The notes beneath the pieces are model-generated. The model was not told where the DNA came from and made no database searches. It worked only from the letters and a program-made list of their open reading frames with translations. Made by a program: the position numbers and the translations under genes. Below, piece after piece: positions 1 to 10,799 of a DNA stretch of 64,000 nt. Within the stretch, counting starts at the first letter, position 1; each line of letters starts with the position of its first letter. The stretch comes from Ascaris suum (taxonomy: Eukaryota > Nematoda > Chromadorea > Rhabditida > Ascarididae). The stretch lies in the NCBI GenBank assembly GCA_013433145.1, contig CM024181.1:4898001-4962000 (forward strand). Direction: 5' to 3'.

Positions 1-529
1 GCTTAGAAAAACATGATATTCTTTGATATTGAAATTAAATACCTGGATTGCTACCCGTATTAAACATACTTAAATGTTGATTACATGAAGGCAATAGGAG
101 TAAGTAACGTTGTTATCGGAATATACGCCTCCGTTTTCTACTCGCCTCTACAATCAACTGTGTAGATTATCAACACATAATGAGTATGCAAAACAATGCA
201 TCATGTATTCTAATCAACTCGGCCACTCGCATTAGCCTTCAATAAATGATATTAAAAATGCATCTTATCCTGTCTAAAATGAATAATCGACCAATATTAA
301 ATGTATGCAATTTATTTTCTATATTTAAATGTTTGTAATTTCCTTCGAAGTCGACAGATCAAGGTGAACTGTGTCGTGGATCATCCTGCAATGTACATCA
401 TATGCACCAGATGTCATAACGCCGTTTCAGTGAATCTCCAACTTGAAACTACCGGACACAGAGACAGACAACGTGCACACACATATGCACAATCATTACA
501 TCACCATAGTGTGACCTTGCAAGACAAAT
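1..529. other. Intergenic, no gene seen
   Basis: Nothing supportable is visible here. It lies downstream of the stop codon of the first TTBK-like kinase on the minus strand. A plus-strand open frame at 301-612 has no homology that I recognise and overlaps the kinase exon antisense. If the kinase splices out of its last exon at the AAG|GTTACTG at about 605, a further C-terminal exon could lie here, but I could not identify one. Confidence 0.5.
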
Positions 530-3416
530 TCACGAAAGCACGCGAAACTTATGGCAGTGTAGGCAATAATGAGCGGTTTCCTGAAAAGGCAGTAACCTTG
601 TGCTATCGATGATGTCGAGTATGTGTTCAAACTCGGAAGGTACACCGCTTAAAAGTTCTTCCTTACCACCATATCTTGCATATCGCTTCCACTCACCAAT
701 GAGATGATAGTTGGCCAGTGGATCTACTGAAGCCCACGGTAATTCTCCTGAATACATTTATGATAGCATCTATTCAGAGGATCAGTGTTTATTCTATATT
801 ATAAAAGTGCGAATGGTTTGTTTTTCAAACTGAAATTGAAACAAAATCAAAATCAACATTGCATTTATTAGAGAGTGGATGCATTGAACTAATTAAAATG
901 ATGATATGCGTTCCAGTGGTGTTCTGAATGGAAGGCGTGTAAGGTCTCCAAATAAAAGGTGACATGAGATGATTTAAATAGAACTTAATATTAAGCAATT
1001 CAAATATAAGGTAACACAGGTAACTCTGGATGAGTTATGCAATGAGTTATGAGCAAAAATGTGGCTTGTACTTTAATGCTTCATTTTCGTTCACGTTTGC
1101 TTGAATTGAAGCTCTAGGTCGAAGACAAGCAATTTTGACTCAAGGCTTCACCTTAATGCCATGGAAAAGAGAAGCATGTCAAGTATCGTGGATAAGCTCG
1201 ACTCACCTCACTGTCGTTTATTAGCCACTCTATAGCGCTTATAATTCTACCTTCGTTGCCTAAGGCCTCGACGAAGGTAGATGATGTGACTGCCGCAATG
1301 ATGGAGTCATTACATCAGTGATGAAATCAGAATGGAAAGAAGCAAATTAAATAGGTCGCTGTTATCCTATTATCCGATCTTGAATTGCAAGAAAATTTTT
1401 GAAAAGGAAATAAAATAAAAAGAAATAGGAATAACAAGAAAACAGGACAATTAAACTATTGCACGTGAACGCTGCAATTCATTTGACGGAGAAAAGATTC
1501 TTCAACCTTTGATAAGCTCGCAAATCATATAAAACCACGACTCAACATCGTCTCGACGGCACTGATCTCGAAATGCGTGTGCAGCCATCGATGCATATTG
1601 TATAGAACCGACGAGAGGAGCCGAACTCCGAGGCTCATACACGTTTCCTTTCCGATCCCTTAATGGATGCTTGTATCATGTTATTGCATTCCATTTTTAA
1701 TTATGACCCATTGTTTACTTTCAATTCCATATATGCTATTGCTATAAACTAAAGAAAAGAAAACAAAAACAATATTCTGGGGAAGGGGAGGGAGGGGAAG
1801 GTAATGATAGAGTAGCAGGACCTCAGAGCGCGGCTCATAACGAAGGAGGAGTACGGTAGGGCTGTTGGTCCATAGGACGACATATCTAACGAGAGTAAAA
1901 ATTTGAAGGTCAAATCTGCTAAAGTTGTGAAATCGATCCTTGCAGCCCTACCTAGTGCGCTTGTTCTGAACCAACCCTGCCACAATTACACTATTACACT
2001 GCTGCTGCACAAATCTCCAAACTAAAGAAAACTCTTAGTTCCATAATATCGAAGCTGCTGCAGATTTTGCATTAGTTAGAAGTGCCTCAGACGTAAAAGT
2101 AAAAAATTGCCAACCGAAATCGTCTAGCAAATCCAAAGTCAATCATATAAATGGTGCCCGAATCGTTAGTGCGACCCACGGTGAAATTACTGGCTTTTAT
2201 ATCTCTTGATAACCATCCTGCATCGTGCAGTGTTTCTATTCTCTTCAAAGTTTGCAGGATAAACGTAATGCGGTCGACAGGCAAAACCTAAATTCGCGAA
2301 TTAGTTAAATGCCGAGGTAATTATACTAAAATGAACTATGCCTCAACCATATTTAAAACATGATCGCACCGTACTTAAGAATTAAATAAATCTTCAGCAT
2401 TTAACGAAAAGATTTAGACCGCATCTTATGATCTTATTGAATGCGTCACTATTCAGGCAGAAAGAATTATAGGATGTGAAAGATGAAAAGATAACTCGTG
2501 GTAAATAAACGTGCCGGACAACTTGGCTATTCCTTAATGTTTTGTGATCAAATTGCGAAAGTACCCTATATTAACGATGAAGGGAGGAGAAGACATCCAA
2601 ATACGGTGCCAGAATGAGCCGTTGTTTAACTCAATATCAGATTAAAGTAAGTATAAAACATGTTTAATTGTTCCGCTTATAAAGTAAAACGAATAAATTT
2701 CAACGAACTTTTTGCCAGGCAAACATCGCCTTAGCTTATTGATATCGGGTCCAACCAATTGCAGAATAACGAACTTAAGATGGCTCGTTTGACCGGAAGT
2801 TATGAGACGTGGAAAACCGATTCCTTTCTTGTTTTGAAATTCCCTCAACACAAATACGTCCAACTTTAACACCGATCTGAATACATATTTCAAAATTCTC
2901 TTCAGAATATCACAACAAACGCATGCAAGTTGAAATGAAGCAAAAGAATATTTTGTTAATAAATACGTTTTTCTGTGAGAAGCTAAATGAAGAAATGAAA
3001 TAGATTTAACTGTAAACACCGATATTTGTAGTTAGATATTTTCGCTCAGCGATGTTAATTAACTGATTGCTTACTTGGGAAGTGATGTCTGTAAAAGAGG
3101 AACCTTATTTTACAAATCTGCATAGAATCTTTCGAATTGAATAGTCTTAGAACGGTTCTTTGAAGCGAAGATTAAAATATTAACTGCAGCTTTAAAAAAG
3201 TGCACAATTAAATCACCGTCTATTGCCTAAATCCTTCTCAACTTTCATCGCATACTGCTCGTTGGTGAATGCGTCAACGATTACGAACACATCGCTGAAC
3301 GGTCCTGACCAAAGCTGGCGTAAAATTTTGAACTTGTTTTCACGATGTTCTATTGTTTGGCCGACTTGTGGAAGTGGACAAGTTATTGCGCTCTCAACTT
3401 CCCGTCCAATAACAGC
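530..3416 (-). pseudogene. TTBK-like protein kinase copy 1, frameshifted or rescued by an alternative donor
   Basis: Tau-tubulin kinase/CK1-family Ser/Thr kinase domain in five visible exons: 3217-3416 (P-loop and KVE lysine), 2709-2876, 2115-2287 (catalytic loop and DFG), 1507-1658 (YASMAAHAFRDQ, RRDDVESWFYM) and 530-747 (LPWASVDP to the C-lobe). The family signature is clear: the TTBK region RYASINAHRNRE-x-DDLWSLFYM has a direct counterpart. The P-loop reads WSGPFSDV, keeping one glycine of three, and the HRD motif is SRD. Exon boundaries and phases match copy 2 (16280-21361), but exon 2115-2287 is 173 nt against 174 in copy 2. Using the same donor (2709) the frame closes at a TGA just before the catalytic loop. 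Using a donor 4 nt downstream (exon end 2705, GTTGAA) the frame stays open. It is therefore either a recent pseudogene or a gene with a shifted donor. The acceptor at 3416 shows that more 5' sequence is missing. Confidence 0.75.
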
Positions 3417-4813
3417 CTGAAAGCAGGTAAATCTTCTGTGAAATCCTCGAATTACTTGCCCCATAAATTTGTTAGTAATCAATGATATGGGCGAAGAAAG
3501 CCAATTCGATTCGAAATGCTACTAATAAGACTTATGGTAGAATAGAAGAGTTGAACTTTCTTTCTCCTGTTAAGCGCATTTCTACGACGATATTGCAAAG
3601 ACATTGCGAAACTAATAACCGCCATCTCGAATACGCCGCCGCTCAGAAACCAAACTGCTGAACAAGGATGTATAACGAAATAATGAGTGAGAAAGAAATA
3701 GGTATACTGAAATTTAAAAAATAATAATGCAAGTATGGAGAAATGTCTAAGTCAAATTTTCTGATTTTATCACTAAAGCAACCTCAATATGCTTAATAAC
3801 TTGTTGATGCAAAAAAAACTTGCTGCGAAAGCATCGTGTCAATCGAAGCAAAAAAACGTATTCCGCCATGCAGATCTTTTCTTCAAAGGATCCTAGAAGG
3901 TTTTCTGCAACGTTGATGAAGCCGTTTAGACCCTAATCAGCTCAAGAAATATGTTCGGTTTTGCATATCGTTAGCAATGACGCTTGAAATTCAACAAACA
4001 ACTTGACGAGACCAACATAACCTCCTGTGATTATCAGCAATATATCCTCAGAATAGTAGGTCAGAGAGTGATATGAAGCGAAAGGACACATTCTTGTCTG
4101 CAATAGATTACCCTTCCATCGTTGTATTCCTCTGTCGGTTCAGTTATGTATACAAGTTTTGAGTGCTCGTGGTACGGATCACTTGGACAAGAGAGGTCAG
4201 ACGATCGTGCCGTGTGGCACTCCATTTTTGAACGCATATGGTGTGTAACTGATTCTTTTGTTTACAACGTAAACTTCAAAACAGAGCATGCTCACTGCAT
4301 ACGTCTCTTAAAATAACGCATTATATTTTGGAAATGAACATAGGGAAATAATGGGCGAAGGAATGCAAATTTAGAAGAGAGATCTACTTTAGAAATCGCG
4401 GATTATAGGACAGCAAGAATGGAAAGTCCTTTTATGCTATAAGTTAGCTTACTTAGAGGAATGGTACTTTGACGTACAAGCAGAATGATGTGAATGAACG
4501 AGTTCGCGACATTACAACCCTCATGCTTGTTTGCCGCTTTTCGCGTTGCTTTTCGACAATACCTAGTCTGCTGAGTGCTTTCATTTATACAGATATTGAG
4601 TGATCTTCAGTTTATCGAATTTCATTCTATGGTGGTTCCCTCTGACAACGTAGTGTAGAATCTTTTGAAGGATGGGGTGATCGTTGTGTGTAGGAACTTT
4701 AGTTCATTGTATTGCCTTTTGCACGAATTAGGTCTCAAACGCCCTTTCGATGTACAAAACCATAAAAGGAGGAAAACGCGAGAAACCATAATCGTCGTAG
4801 CTGATGAAATGCG
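3417..4813. other. Region 5' of TTBK copy 1, first exon not found
   Basis: The TTTCAG acceptor at 3417-3422 (minus strand) means that an upstream exon with the start codon exists or existed. I found no convincing short Met exon here. Plus-strand ORFs such as 4122-4316 have no recognisable content. The region ends at the BEL/Pao insertion, so the real first exon may lie beyond the element or be lost. Confidence 0.4.
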
Positions 4814-4818
4814 GTGAT
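4814..4818. repeat. Target-site duplication GTGAT (left)
   Basis: GTGAT lies immediately before the TGTCGC start of the 5' LTR and is repeated exactly at 10412-10416 after the 3' LTR. A 5-bp duplication is usual for BEL/Pao integration. It shows that this is an intact insertion with both ends preserved. Confidence 0.9.
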
Positions 4819-5370
4819 TGTCGCTATTCGCGAAATGCATCATGGTGGCTCATTAAAGCCAGCGTGCAGCAAACAAGGGCTAGCAGCCCCAGCGGCACAA
4901 ACAACAAGCGCAAGCGATGAAGCACCGAACGGAAACAGATGTGCCGAAACCCAAAGAAACATAACTTTTCAATAGAACAAAGGTGACATTGCATAAATTA
5001 GAAGAAATTGAAGGCGGAGCCAGGCGGGGCAGCGAAAACGGCCCGAACAAAAGTTCGACAGTCGGGGTCGTGCTGAGTCGACCAGGGAGGAGCCCCTGGT
5101 CAGGAGCTTAAGGTAGCTCCTTTTTGCTGTCTGTCTTCCCATCGTCAAAGTATCATAATTTCTGTATACTCTTTACTAATCGTAATATTGCACCGTAGTC
5201 ACACTATCGTAATTTCTGTACACCCTTTGCTGTTCGTAATATTGCATGTGCTGTATTCCGCTTGTTCAACGCTACATCTACTCTAAATCGGGCTGCATCG
5301 CCTCAACGAATTACTGAACGTAAGTCACACACTCTTCAAGAAACCCAATTTCTTTTTTTTGTTCAGTACA
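4819..5370 (+). repeat. 5' LTR of BEL/Pao element
   Basis: 552 bp, TG...CA ends, near-identical to 9808-10411. It contains two diverged copies of a 63-bp unit starting at 5151 and 5214 (TATCRTAATTTCTGTA ... CGTAATATTGCA). Just before them is a short stem-loop (AGGAGCT/AGCTCCT followed by T5) at about 5103-5125, which may mark the RNA-processing part of the LTR. No clear TATA box or AATAAA could be assigned. Confidence 0.93.
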
Positions 5371-5384
5371 TGGGGGCTCAAGCC
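5371..5384 (+). other. Primer-binding site
   Basis: TGGGGGCTCAAGCC begins directly after the LTR end. It is complementary to the 3' end (..CCCCCA) expected of a tRNA acceptor and T-arm, which is the position and sequence type used to prime minus-strand synthesis. The donor tRNA cannot be named without a tRNA set for the species. Confidence 0.6.
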
Positions 5385-5405
5385 AGAGCGCAACCGTGAA
5401 CAAAA

Positions 5406-7039
5406 ATGGCATCTGCTGCATACCAAGCGTCCATCCGAGTGAAAGCTAACCTACTAAAGGCTGCTACGAAAAGCATAATTTTTCCCAATTTGCGTGAGCT
5501 CGCTGCACAAGTTGACCCACAAGCAGCATTCAAGACTGCTCTTTTGCAAGTGGAGGCAGCAATTCGAAGACTTGAGCGTCCCATTTCTGAGGTCGAGGCT
5601 GACCATAGCGCTTGGCTAGAATATATAAAACAGCTACGCGCTGCCACTGAGAAAGCTAATGAAGCTTCTATTTACCAAACTCTCGCAGAAGCGCCAGATA
5701 GTTTTCTTATCGTAATGGCTGACGCTAGAAATGTACTTGATGACCTTATCACTGCCAAATTAAATCTTGAACTCCACATAGCCCGACCAACCTCGCCAAG
5801 TGGCAGCGTCCCTACGGGAAACAGCACGCCTGTGCAGCAACCGCAGCATCATACGCCTATGAACGCGATACAGCTACCAAGATTGCAAATTTCGAAATTC
5901 GATGGACAGCACCGTAAATGACCACAATTCTGGGCCACGTTTCTGCACACAGTGGACTCACAACCACTCGCAGAAATTGAAAAGCTTTCTTATCTGCTGT
6001 CTTTCCTGGAAGGCAAAGCGCTAGAGGCGGTAGGTGGATTCACAATCGCGCCTGAAAATTACGAAGCCGTTAAAACAACGCTCCAACAACGATTTGGGAG
6101 ACCCGAAGTGCTGCTGAAGTCACTGTACGCGGAACTGCATGACACAGCAACTCCCACAAAGGATCTTGAGGAATGCGTTGCGAGCGTCGAACGCATTTTA
6201 CAGCAGCTGGAGCAATTGGGAGAGAACATTGACAATGCGCAAACCGAGCTTTGCATTGAAAAACGGCTACCGCGCTGGGCGCTGCTGGAAGTTGAACAAG
6301 CTAAAGAGGCCGATGCAGCCTGGAGCGTCCGAAAACTGAGGAACAAACTTCAAGCAATTGTGCGCGTTCGGGAGAATATACGAACTGCGACTACAGAGAA
6401 ACCGCCGTATGAGAATCGGCAAGTTCAAAAACACGACAGAAGGCGAGAAAAAAGAAGTTCGGGAGGTGGAAAGCGAGAAGAAAGCTTACACCACACTTCT
6501 GCGCTACCCGCAGTAGCGAAACGACAGACCGAGAGGAAGGGCAGACAGCACGACTTTACCCGACAGGCATGTGCGTTTTGCAGTGAAGCACATTGGGCCG
6601 ATGCTTGCCCACAGTTTGCCACATTGAAGGAGCGGTTGACCGCGCCCGACAACTACGCCTTTGTTTCAAGTGCCTCAGAGAGGGACACAGTCAAAGCGAT
6701 TGTACACGAAATGTCTCCTGCTACCATTGCAAGCGCAAGGGACATCCAACGGCACTGTGCAAAACGTGGCATCGATCGCAACAGGTGAAAGAGGAGAACC
6801 CTCACGCAGGAACCCAAGCTGAGACGGTTCGCACCGTGGCGGCTATTGCGACACCAGAACGGCAAGCGCAAGACAGAACGGTGTTACTCCTGTCTACCAT
6901 TGTCGAGGTCAGAGGAGATGCACCACGCACGAAAACGATCAAAGTGCCCGTGCTATTCGACGTTGGGAGCGAGCGCTCATTTATCACGGAAGAAATAGTC
7001 CAGCAATGGGCATCAAAGCAGCACGCAAGGAACCGTTGA
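5406..7039 (+). pseudogene. Broken gag plus protease of BEL/Pao element
   Basis: Starts with ATG at 5406. The first 171 codons are alpha-helical gag-like sequence ending at an in-frame TGA (5919-5921), exactly where a BEL gag has its conserved KFDG...PQFW motif. The same frame then continues to 6788, so the TGA looks like a nonsense mutation. A first Cys-His motif (CAFCSEAHWADAC, about 6570-6610) is in this frame. Two canonical CCHC knuckles (CFKCLREGHSQSDC and CYHCKRKGHPTALC, from about 6662) are in the +2 frame at 6593-7039, marking a frameshift. The same frame holds the protease active-site region LFDVGSERSFI (about 6953-6985), where the usual D-T/S-G is D-V-G. The product would be a capsid/nucleocapsid and aspartic protease; no functional protein is encoded as it stands. 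Confidence 0.85.
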
Positions 7040-7100
7040 TTGTTGACGGATTTGGTGGGACGCACACTACGCACTGCACGTCTGCGCGCGTCAAATTGAA

Positions 7101-7855
7101 ATGAAGCGCACTGATGGACGGCCCTTCACCATGTTCGCGAACTCAGTACCAAGACTGGTTAGCGAAATTGCAGTTGCCAAGCTAACGGGCAAAACGCTAC
7201 GGCAGATTCGTTCAACACGGAAGATCACTCTACCGACGGTTACAGTCAAACCACAGATCCTCGTGGGTGCGGATTATTTCCACGAAATCTTCAGAGGAAG
7301 CGCCTCAACAAAGCTGCCGTCGGGATTCCATTTGGTACGCACCTGTCTAGGCGACATGATCAGCGGACAGGGACGCAGTAAGCGGTACGGTACCTCTTCA
7401 AAGACCAAGCCCGCGAACCGTTACTGTTGCAACGTGGCCAGTGCAAAGGACGAGCTGGAAAAGTTCTGGTCGCTGGAACTTGTAGGAGTTCTGGACCCCC
7501 CTCTACCAACGGATGATGAGCTCGCCATGAAACGATTCAACGAAAGCATCACCTTTAAGGATGGACGCTACTACCGCGGCTGGCCATGGAAGGATGATGG
7601 AGGCAAGCTCGATAGCAATTTCGGCCTTTGTGTGGTCGTCTGAAGACATCACTTAAACGGCTCCACAAAAATCCCGAGCTCCTCCGGGCATACGAAAAGA
7701 CGTTCGACGAGCAGTTGAAGATGGGAATAATTGAAGAGGTGACAAATACAAAGCCTGAAGGCCCAGTGTACTACATGCCACACCAGCGGTTGTTAGGCCA
7801 GACAAAGCCACAACAACAGCGGACGACGTCAGAATGCCTAACGGTCACGTGCTAA
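7101..7855 (+). pseudogene. Pao peptidase tail and truncated reverse transcriptase start
   Basis: Two overlapping frames (7101-7643 and 7628-7855) carry, in order, the C-terminal half of the Pao retropeptidase domain (ILVGADYF, LPSGFHLVRTCLGD), the linker typical of BEL polyproteins (LEKFWSLELVGV, then RYYRGWPW) and the first segment of reverse transcriptase (LLRAYEKTFDEQLKMGIIEE, GPVYYMPH). The sequence then stops matching RT: the palm with YxDD, RNase H and the integrase catalytic core are absent. The change of frame near 7630 is a frameshift. Confidence 0.8.
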
Positions 7856-9845
7856 AGAGACCAGTGAATATGCTGTACCCCCTCGAAGTGTCGGAAGAAG
7901 AAAAGGAGGCGCAACCGACACCAAAAAGCAAAGAATTCGTAAGACACCTGGCAGACAAGAATCTGCAGGAAGAAGAAACGGAGGAAGAGGAAGAGAGCAG
8001 AACCGAGCGTAAAACTACCAGAAGAACGTATGCGCACACGCTATCAACCGTGCTGGTAGTACTAATCGCCGCCTTCGTAATGGCAAGCAGCGCCCCGGCG
8101 AAATCACAATTTCATGTATGCGCAAAATATGGTCACGGCTTGTACGTGAAGATGCCAGACAAACTAAATTGCAAAGAGGTCCGCGAGGAAATGCACAACT
8201 CCTCGCAAATCGTGGAAGTATTGAGCAGAGCGTTCATTTCGGCGAACGCCACCTTCTGTGCGAAGGTAACGCGCACCGTCTGCACAAAATGCTTCCTTCG
8301 ATGGAGTCTGGCAGTTACGCGCGATGAAATAACGGTCCATAACATGACCCCGTCACAATGCATGGAAATGCGGCGGCCACTAGAACTCAGTGGCATCCGC
8401 CTCGAACCAATCGACGCAAACCGATGGGCGTCCAAACAGCCGACTGAATATAGCTACGGCTGGATCGGAACGCGATGCATACGACCACTAATTATCGTAT
8501 GGAACAAGGAGTGATCAAGTTCTACGTTGGCTTAAGTCGCACATCAGGATGCAATAAAACCTTGGGAAAATGCATCACAGCGACGGAGACAATTCTGTGG
8601 GATCCGTCCGAATTGGCTAGTCGGTGTCCGTATAGAACGCTGGGAAAGGTGAACGCTCAAATATCAAATCGGTTCGTCACGATTCCATCAATGCAAGCAG
8701 TATTCGTCAGAGGCAAGGAAACGCAGAACGACACGAACCTTGACACCGTGTGCAAGTTTCGGAGAGCCGAAGTAATGAAAAACGGAGTCGTCATAGAATT
8801 CAGCCCCGAGGAGCAACCTTCTAGAGAGGGATCAAATCTAGTCCTCAGCGGGAGAATATTGTTCGTCGAACAACTGCCAGAAGAGATCAATAAGAAGAGT
8901 GATGCCTCTGTGAATGCTAAGTTGCAGTTTTTATGGAACAGCCTCAGCGAACGAGAACAACGAATAACTCAAGAGATTCGACACAGAATTTGCGAGCAGC
9001 ACAATCGCATCCTTTGGCTCATTGGAGCTCTCAGCAGGACGGATCCAACTACTGCAGCGCGAGTACTCCTCAAACGGATGGATATCGCTGCAGAAAATAT
9101 CGGGGACTTGCTAAAAGTGTTCCCGTGCAAAAAGCTGGAAGTCTCAGAAGTTTTCACGAACCACAAAGTTCAAGACCGTGCTATCGAGATCTCCCGTACG
9201 ATATAAGGACAAGATCCTATTCGTGCACCCAAGGTCACGCGAAATCAAAGCAGCGTCAGAAGAAGTCGATTGCAGAGAAATCAGGTTGAAGCAGGACCGA
9301 GAGATCACCGAAGAATGGGCGCTGGGAACTGAAGATGAGGAATCAGTCTTCGACGCGCCACCACTCACAGACATTTCCGAAGAAAGGCTCCAGTGGGTGC
9401 TCGGCATGATCGACAAGAACCCACAAGTCTGGGAAAGATCCGCAGAAAAAAGGGAAAAATCGACGCCCGACTCCATACGAGACGAGGCAGAAGAAATCAT
9501 CGAAGCGGCCAGCGATGCATTCCAGACGTCGTCAGTGGTGCTCGCAAGAGAGCTCGAGGATATCGCCTTCCGTTGGCGGTGGATCATGGGAGCAGCGATC
9601 GCGTGGTACTAGCAGTTGGGTGCGCCGCAACAGCAATACTTCTCTGTCCACAGTATCTTCTGTGCGTGGCACGATGCTGCCTTGCACGGTGTCGATACCA
9701 GAGACGAAGAGCGAGCCAAGCCGCACTTGAAGGGACAGAGCTTCCGATGGAAGTGCGCAGTTTTGAACCGGTATGGATGTCCGCCGCAAAAGTCAAGGCC
9801 GCGGGAGTGTCGCTATTCGCGAAATGCATCATGGTGGCTCATTAA
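7834..9845 (+). pseudogene. Integrase C-terminal tail and env-like region, frameshifted
   Basis: PNGHVLKRPVNMLYPLEV at about 7834 matches the usual C-terminal end of BEL integrases. It is followed by an acidic stretch (EEETEEEEES) and a hydrophobic segment (LSTVLVVLIAAFVMASS), then Cys-containing sequence. The frame changes near 8500 (to 8475-9206), near 9190 (to 9178-9612) and near 9610 (to 9845). Conserved-looking landmarks include RCPYRTLG and RTDPTTAARVLL. A strongly hydrophobic stretch around 9600-9680, followed by Cys/Arg-rich sequence, looks like a C-terminal membrane anchor. Position between integrase and 3' LTR plus membrane segments fit the env-like third region known in some nematode BEL elements (for example Tas, Cer7). 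That assignment is inference, and no intact reading frame spans it. Confidence 0.65.
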
Positions 9846-10411
9846 AGCCAGCGTGCAGCAAACAAGGGCTAGCAGCCCCAGCGGCACAAACAACAAGCGC
9901 AAGCGATGAAGCACCGAACGGAAACAGATGTGCCGAAACTAGACGTTTCAATAGAACAAAGGTGATGTTGCATACCAGCGAAAACAAAAGTGCAAAAACT
10001 AGACGTTTCAATAGAACAAAGGTGACATTGCATAAATTAGAAGAAATTGAAGGCGGAGCCAGGCGGGGCAGCGAAAACGGCCCGAACAAAAGTTCGACAG
10101 TCGGGGTCGTGCTGAGTCGACTAGGGAGGAGCCCCTGGTCAGGAGCTTAAGTAGCTCCTTTTTGCTGTCTGTCTTCCCATCGTCAAAGTATCATAATTTC
10201 TGTATACTCTTTGCTAATCGTAATATTGCACCGTAGTCACACTATCGTAATTTCTGTACACCCTTTGCTGTTCGTAATATTGCATGTGCTGTATCCGCTT
10301 GTTCAACGCTACATCTACTCTAAATCTGGCTGCATCGCCTCAACGAATTACTGAACGTAAGTCACAAACCTCTTCAAGAAAACCCAATTTTCTTTTTCTT
10401 TGTTCAGTACA
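9808..10411 (+). repeat. 3' LTR of BEL/Pao element, with internal duplication
   Basis: 604 bp, the partner of 4819-5370. It is about 52 bp longer because a segment around ACTAGACGTTTCAATAGAAC is present twice (about 9937-9956 and 9997-10016), separated by GATGTTGCATACCAGCGAAA; the 5' LTR has one diverged copy. A short purine stretch (GCGGGAG) precedes it as a weak polypurine tract. Confidence 0.93.
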
Positions 10412-10416
10412 GTGAT
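10412..10416. repeat. Target-site duplication GTGAT (right)
   Basis: Exact copy of 4814-4818, directly after the TTCAGTACA end of the 3' LTR. Confidence 0.9.
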
Positions 10417-10553
10417 ACTTGGTTGTAGTCATAGACGTCTGAAATTCGAATCAAGTATTCCGTATTTACTTGATATGTTTTTATTTGTTCAGCTCTCTGT
10501 AAGTTCACTTTAATACCTCATTTATATATTAACGGGCAAAAAAGAGATGACAC

Positions 10554-10799
10554 ATGAGCGGAATTTTAATTGAAAAAACCTTAAAATTAGAGGCAGCGGG
10601 TTTTGTGCCAAAGTTGTTGATTTTCCCGTTATTTTTTGAAAAAGAAGGCGAAGCCCTGGTATTCATTAATCGAGATGGTCGTATATTTGTTCAATATGCG
10701 GAATGGAAAGAGTACCGTAATCGCGTTGTTAGTGTATTTAGTAGTCTTCTGATCTCATCCGACAACTTATTGTTAATGACACAATTCTTCTCTATTTAG
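10554..10799 (+). CDS. Unidentified 81-codon ORF next to the retrotransposon
   Basis: ATG at 10554 opens an 81-codon frame ending at TAG 10797-10799. The first 60 residues look protein-like, with mixed charged and hydrophobic residues (EGEALVFINRDGRIFVQYAE). The last 20 become hydrophobic and Ser/Leu-rich, as if read into an intron. A possible donor (GTT|GTTAGTG) lies near 10727, so this may be a first exon rather than a whole gene. I do not recognise the family. It starts 138 bp after the retrotransposon end. An ORF of this length can arise by chance in this sequence, so support is modest. Confidence 0.3.
   Translation: MSGILIEKTLKLEAAGFVPKLLIFPLFFEKEGEALVFINRDGRIFVQYAEWKEYRNRVVSVFSSLLISSDNLLLMTQFFSI

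Larger units (their letters stand above)
4819..10411 (+). mobile_element. BEL/Pao LTR retrotransposon, degenerate, with env-like tail
   Basis: A 5.6-kb element, bounded by direct LTRs (4819-5370 and 9808-10411) that start TGTCGC and end TTCAGTACA, flanked by 5-bp GTGAT duplications. Order inside: primer-binding site, gag, CCHC knuckles, aspartic protease, start of reverse transcriptase, then the C-terminal tail of an integrase and an env-like region ending in a membrane segment. The Pao-type peptidase motif (ILVGADYF, SGFHLVRTCLGD) and the RT leader (LLRAYEKTFDEQLKMGIIEE) identify the BEL/Pao superfamily. Nearly all of RT, RNase H and the integrase core is deleted at about 7790-7835. At least one in-frame stop and several frameshifts break the remaining coding sequence, so it is non-autonomous. 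The LTRs remain very similar apart from one duplication and scattered substitutions, which suggests a fairly recent insertion. Confidence 0.95.

Noticed and set aside
8933..9289. 118-codon plus ORF inside the retrotransposon
   Set aside because: Frame shadow of the env-like region; composition is Ser/Arg/Gln-rich with no conserved landmarks.
10412..10470. Possible tRNA-like hairpin after the 3' LTR (ACTTG...CAAGT, TTCGAATC)
   Set aside because: Too short for a tRNA; no A box or anticodon arm, and the pairing is limited.
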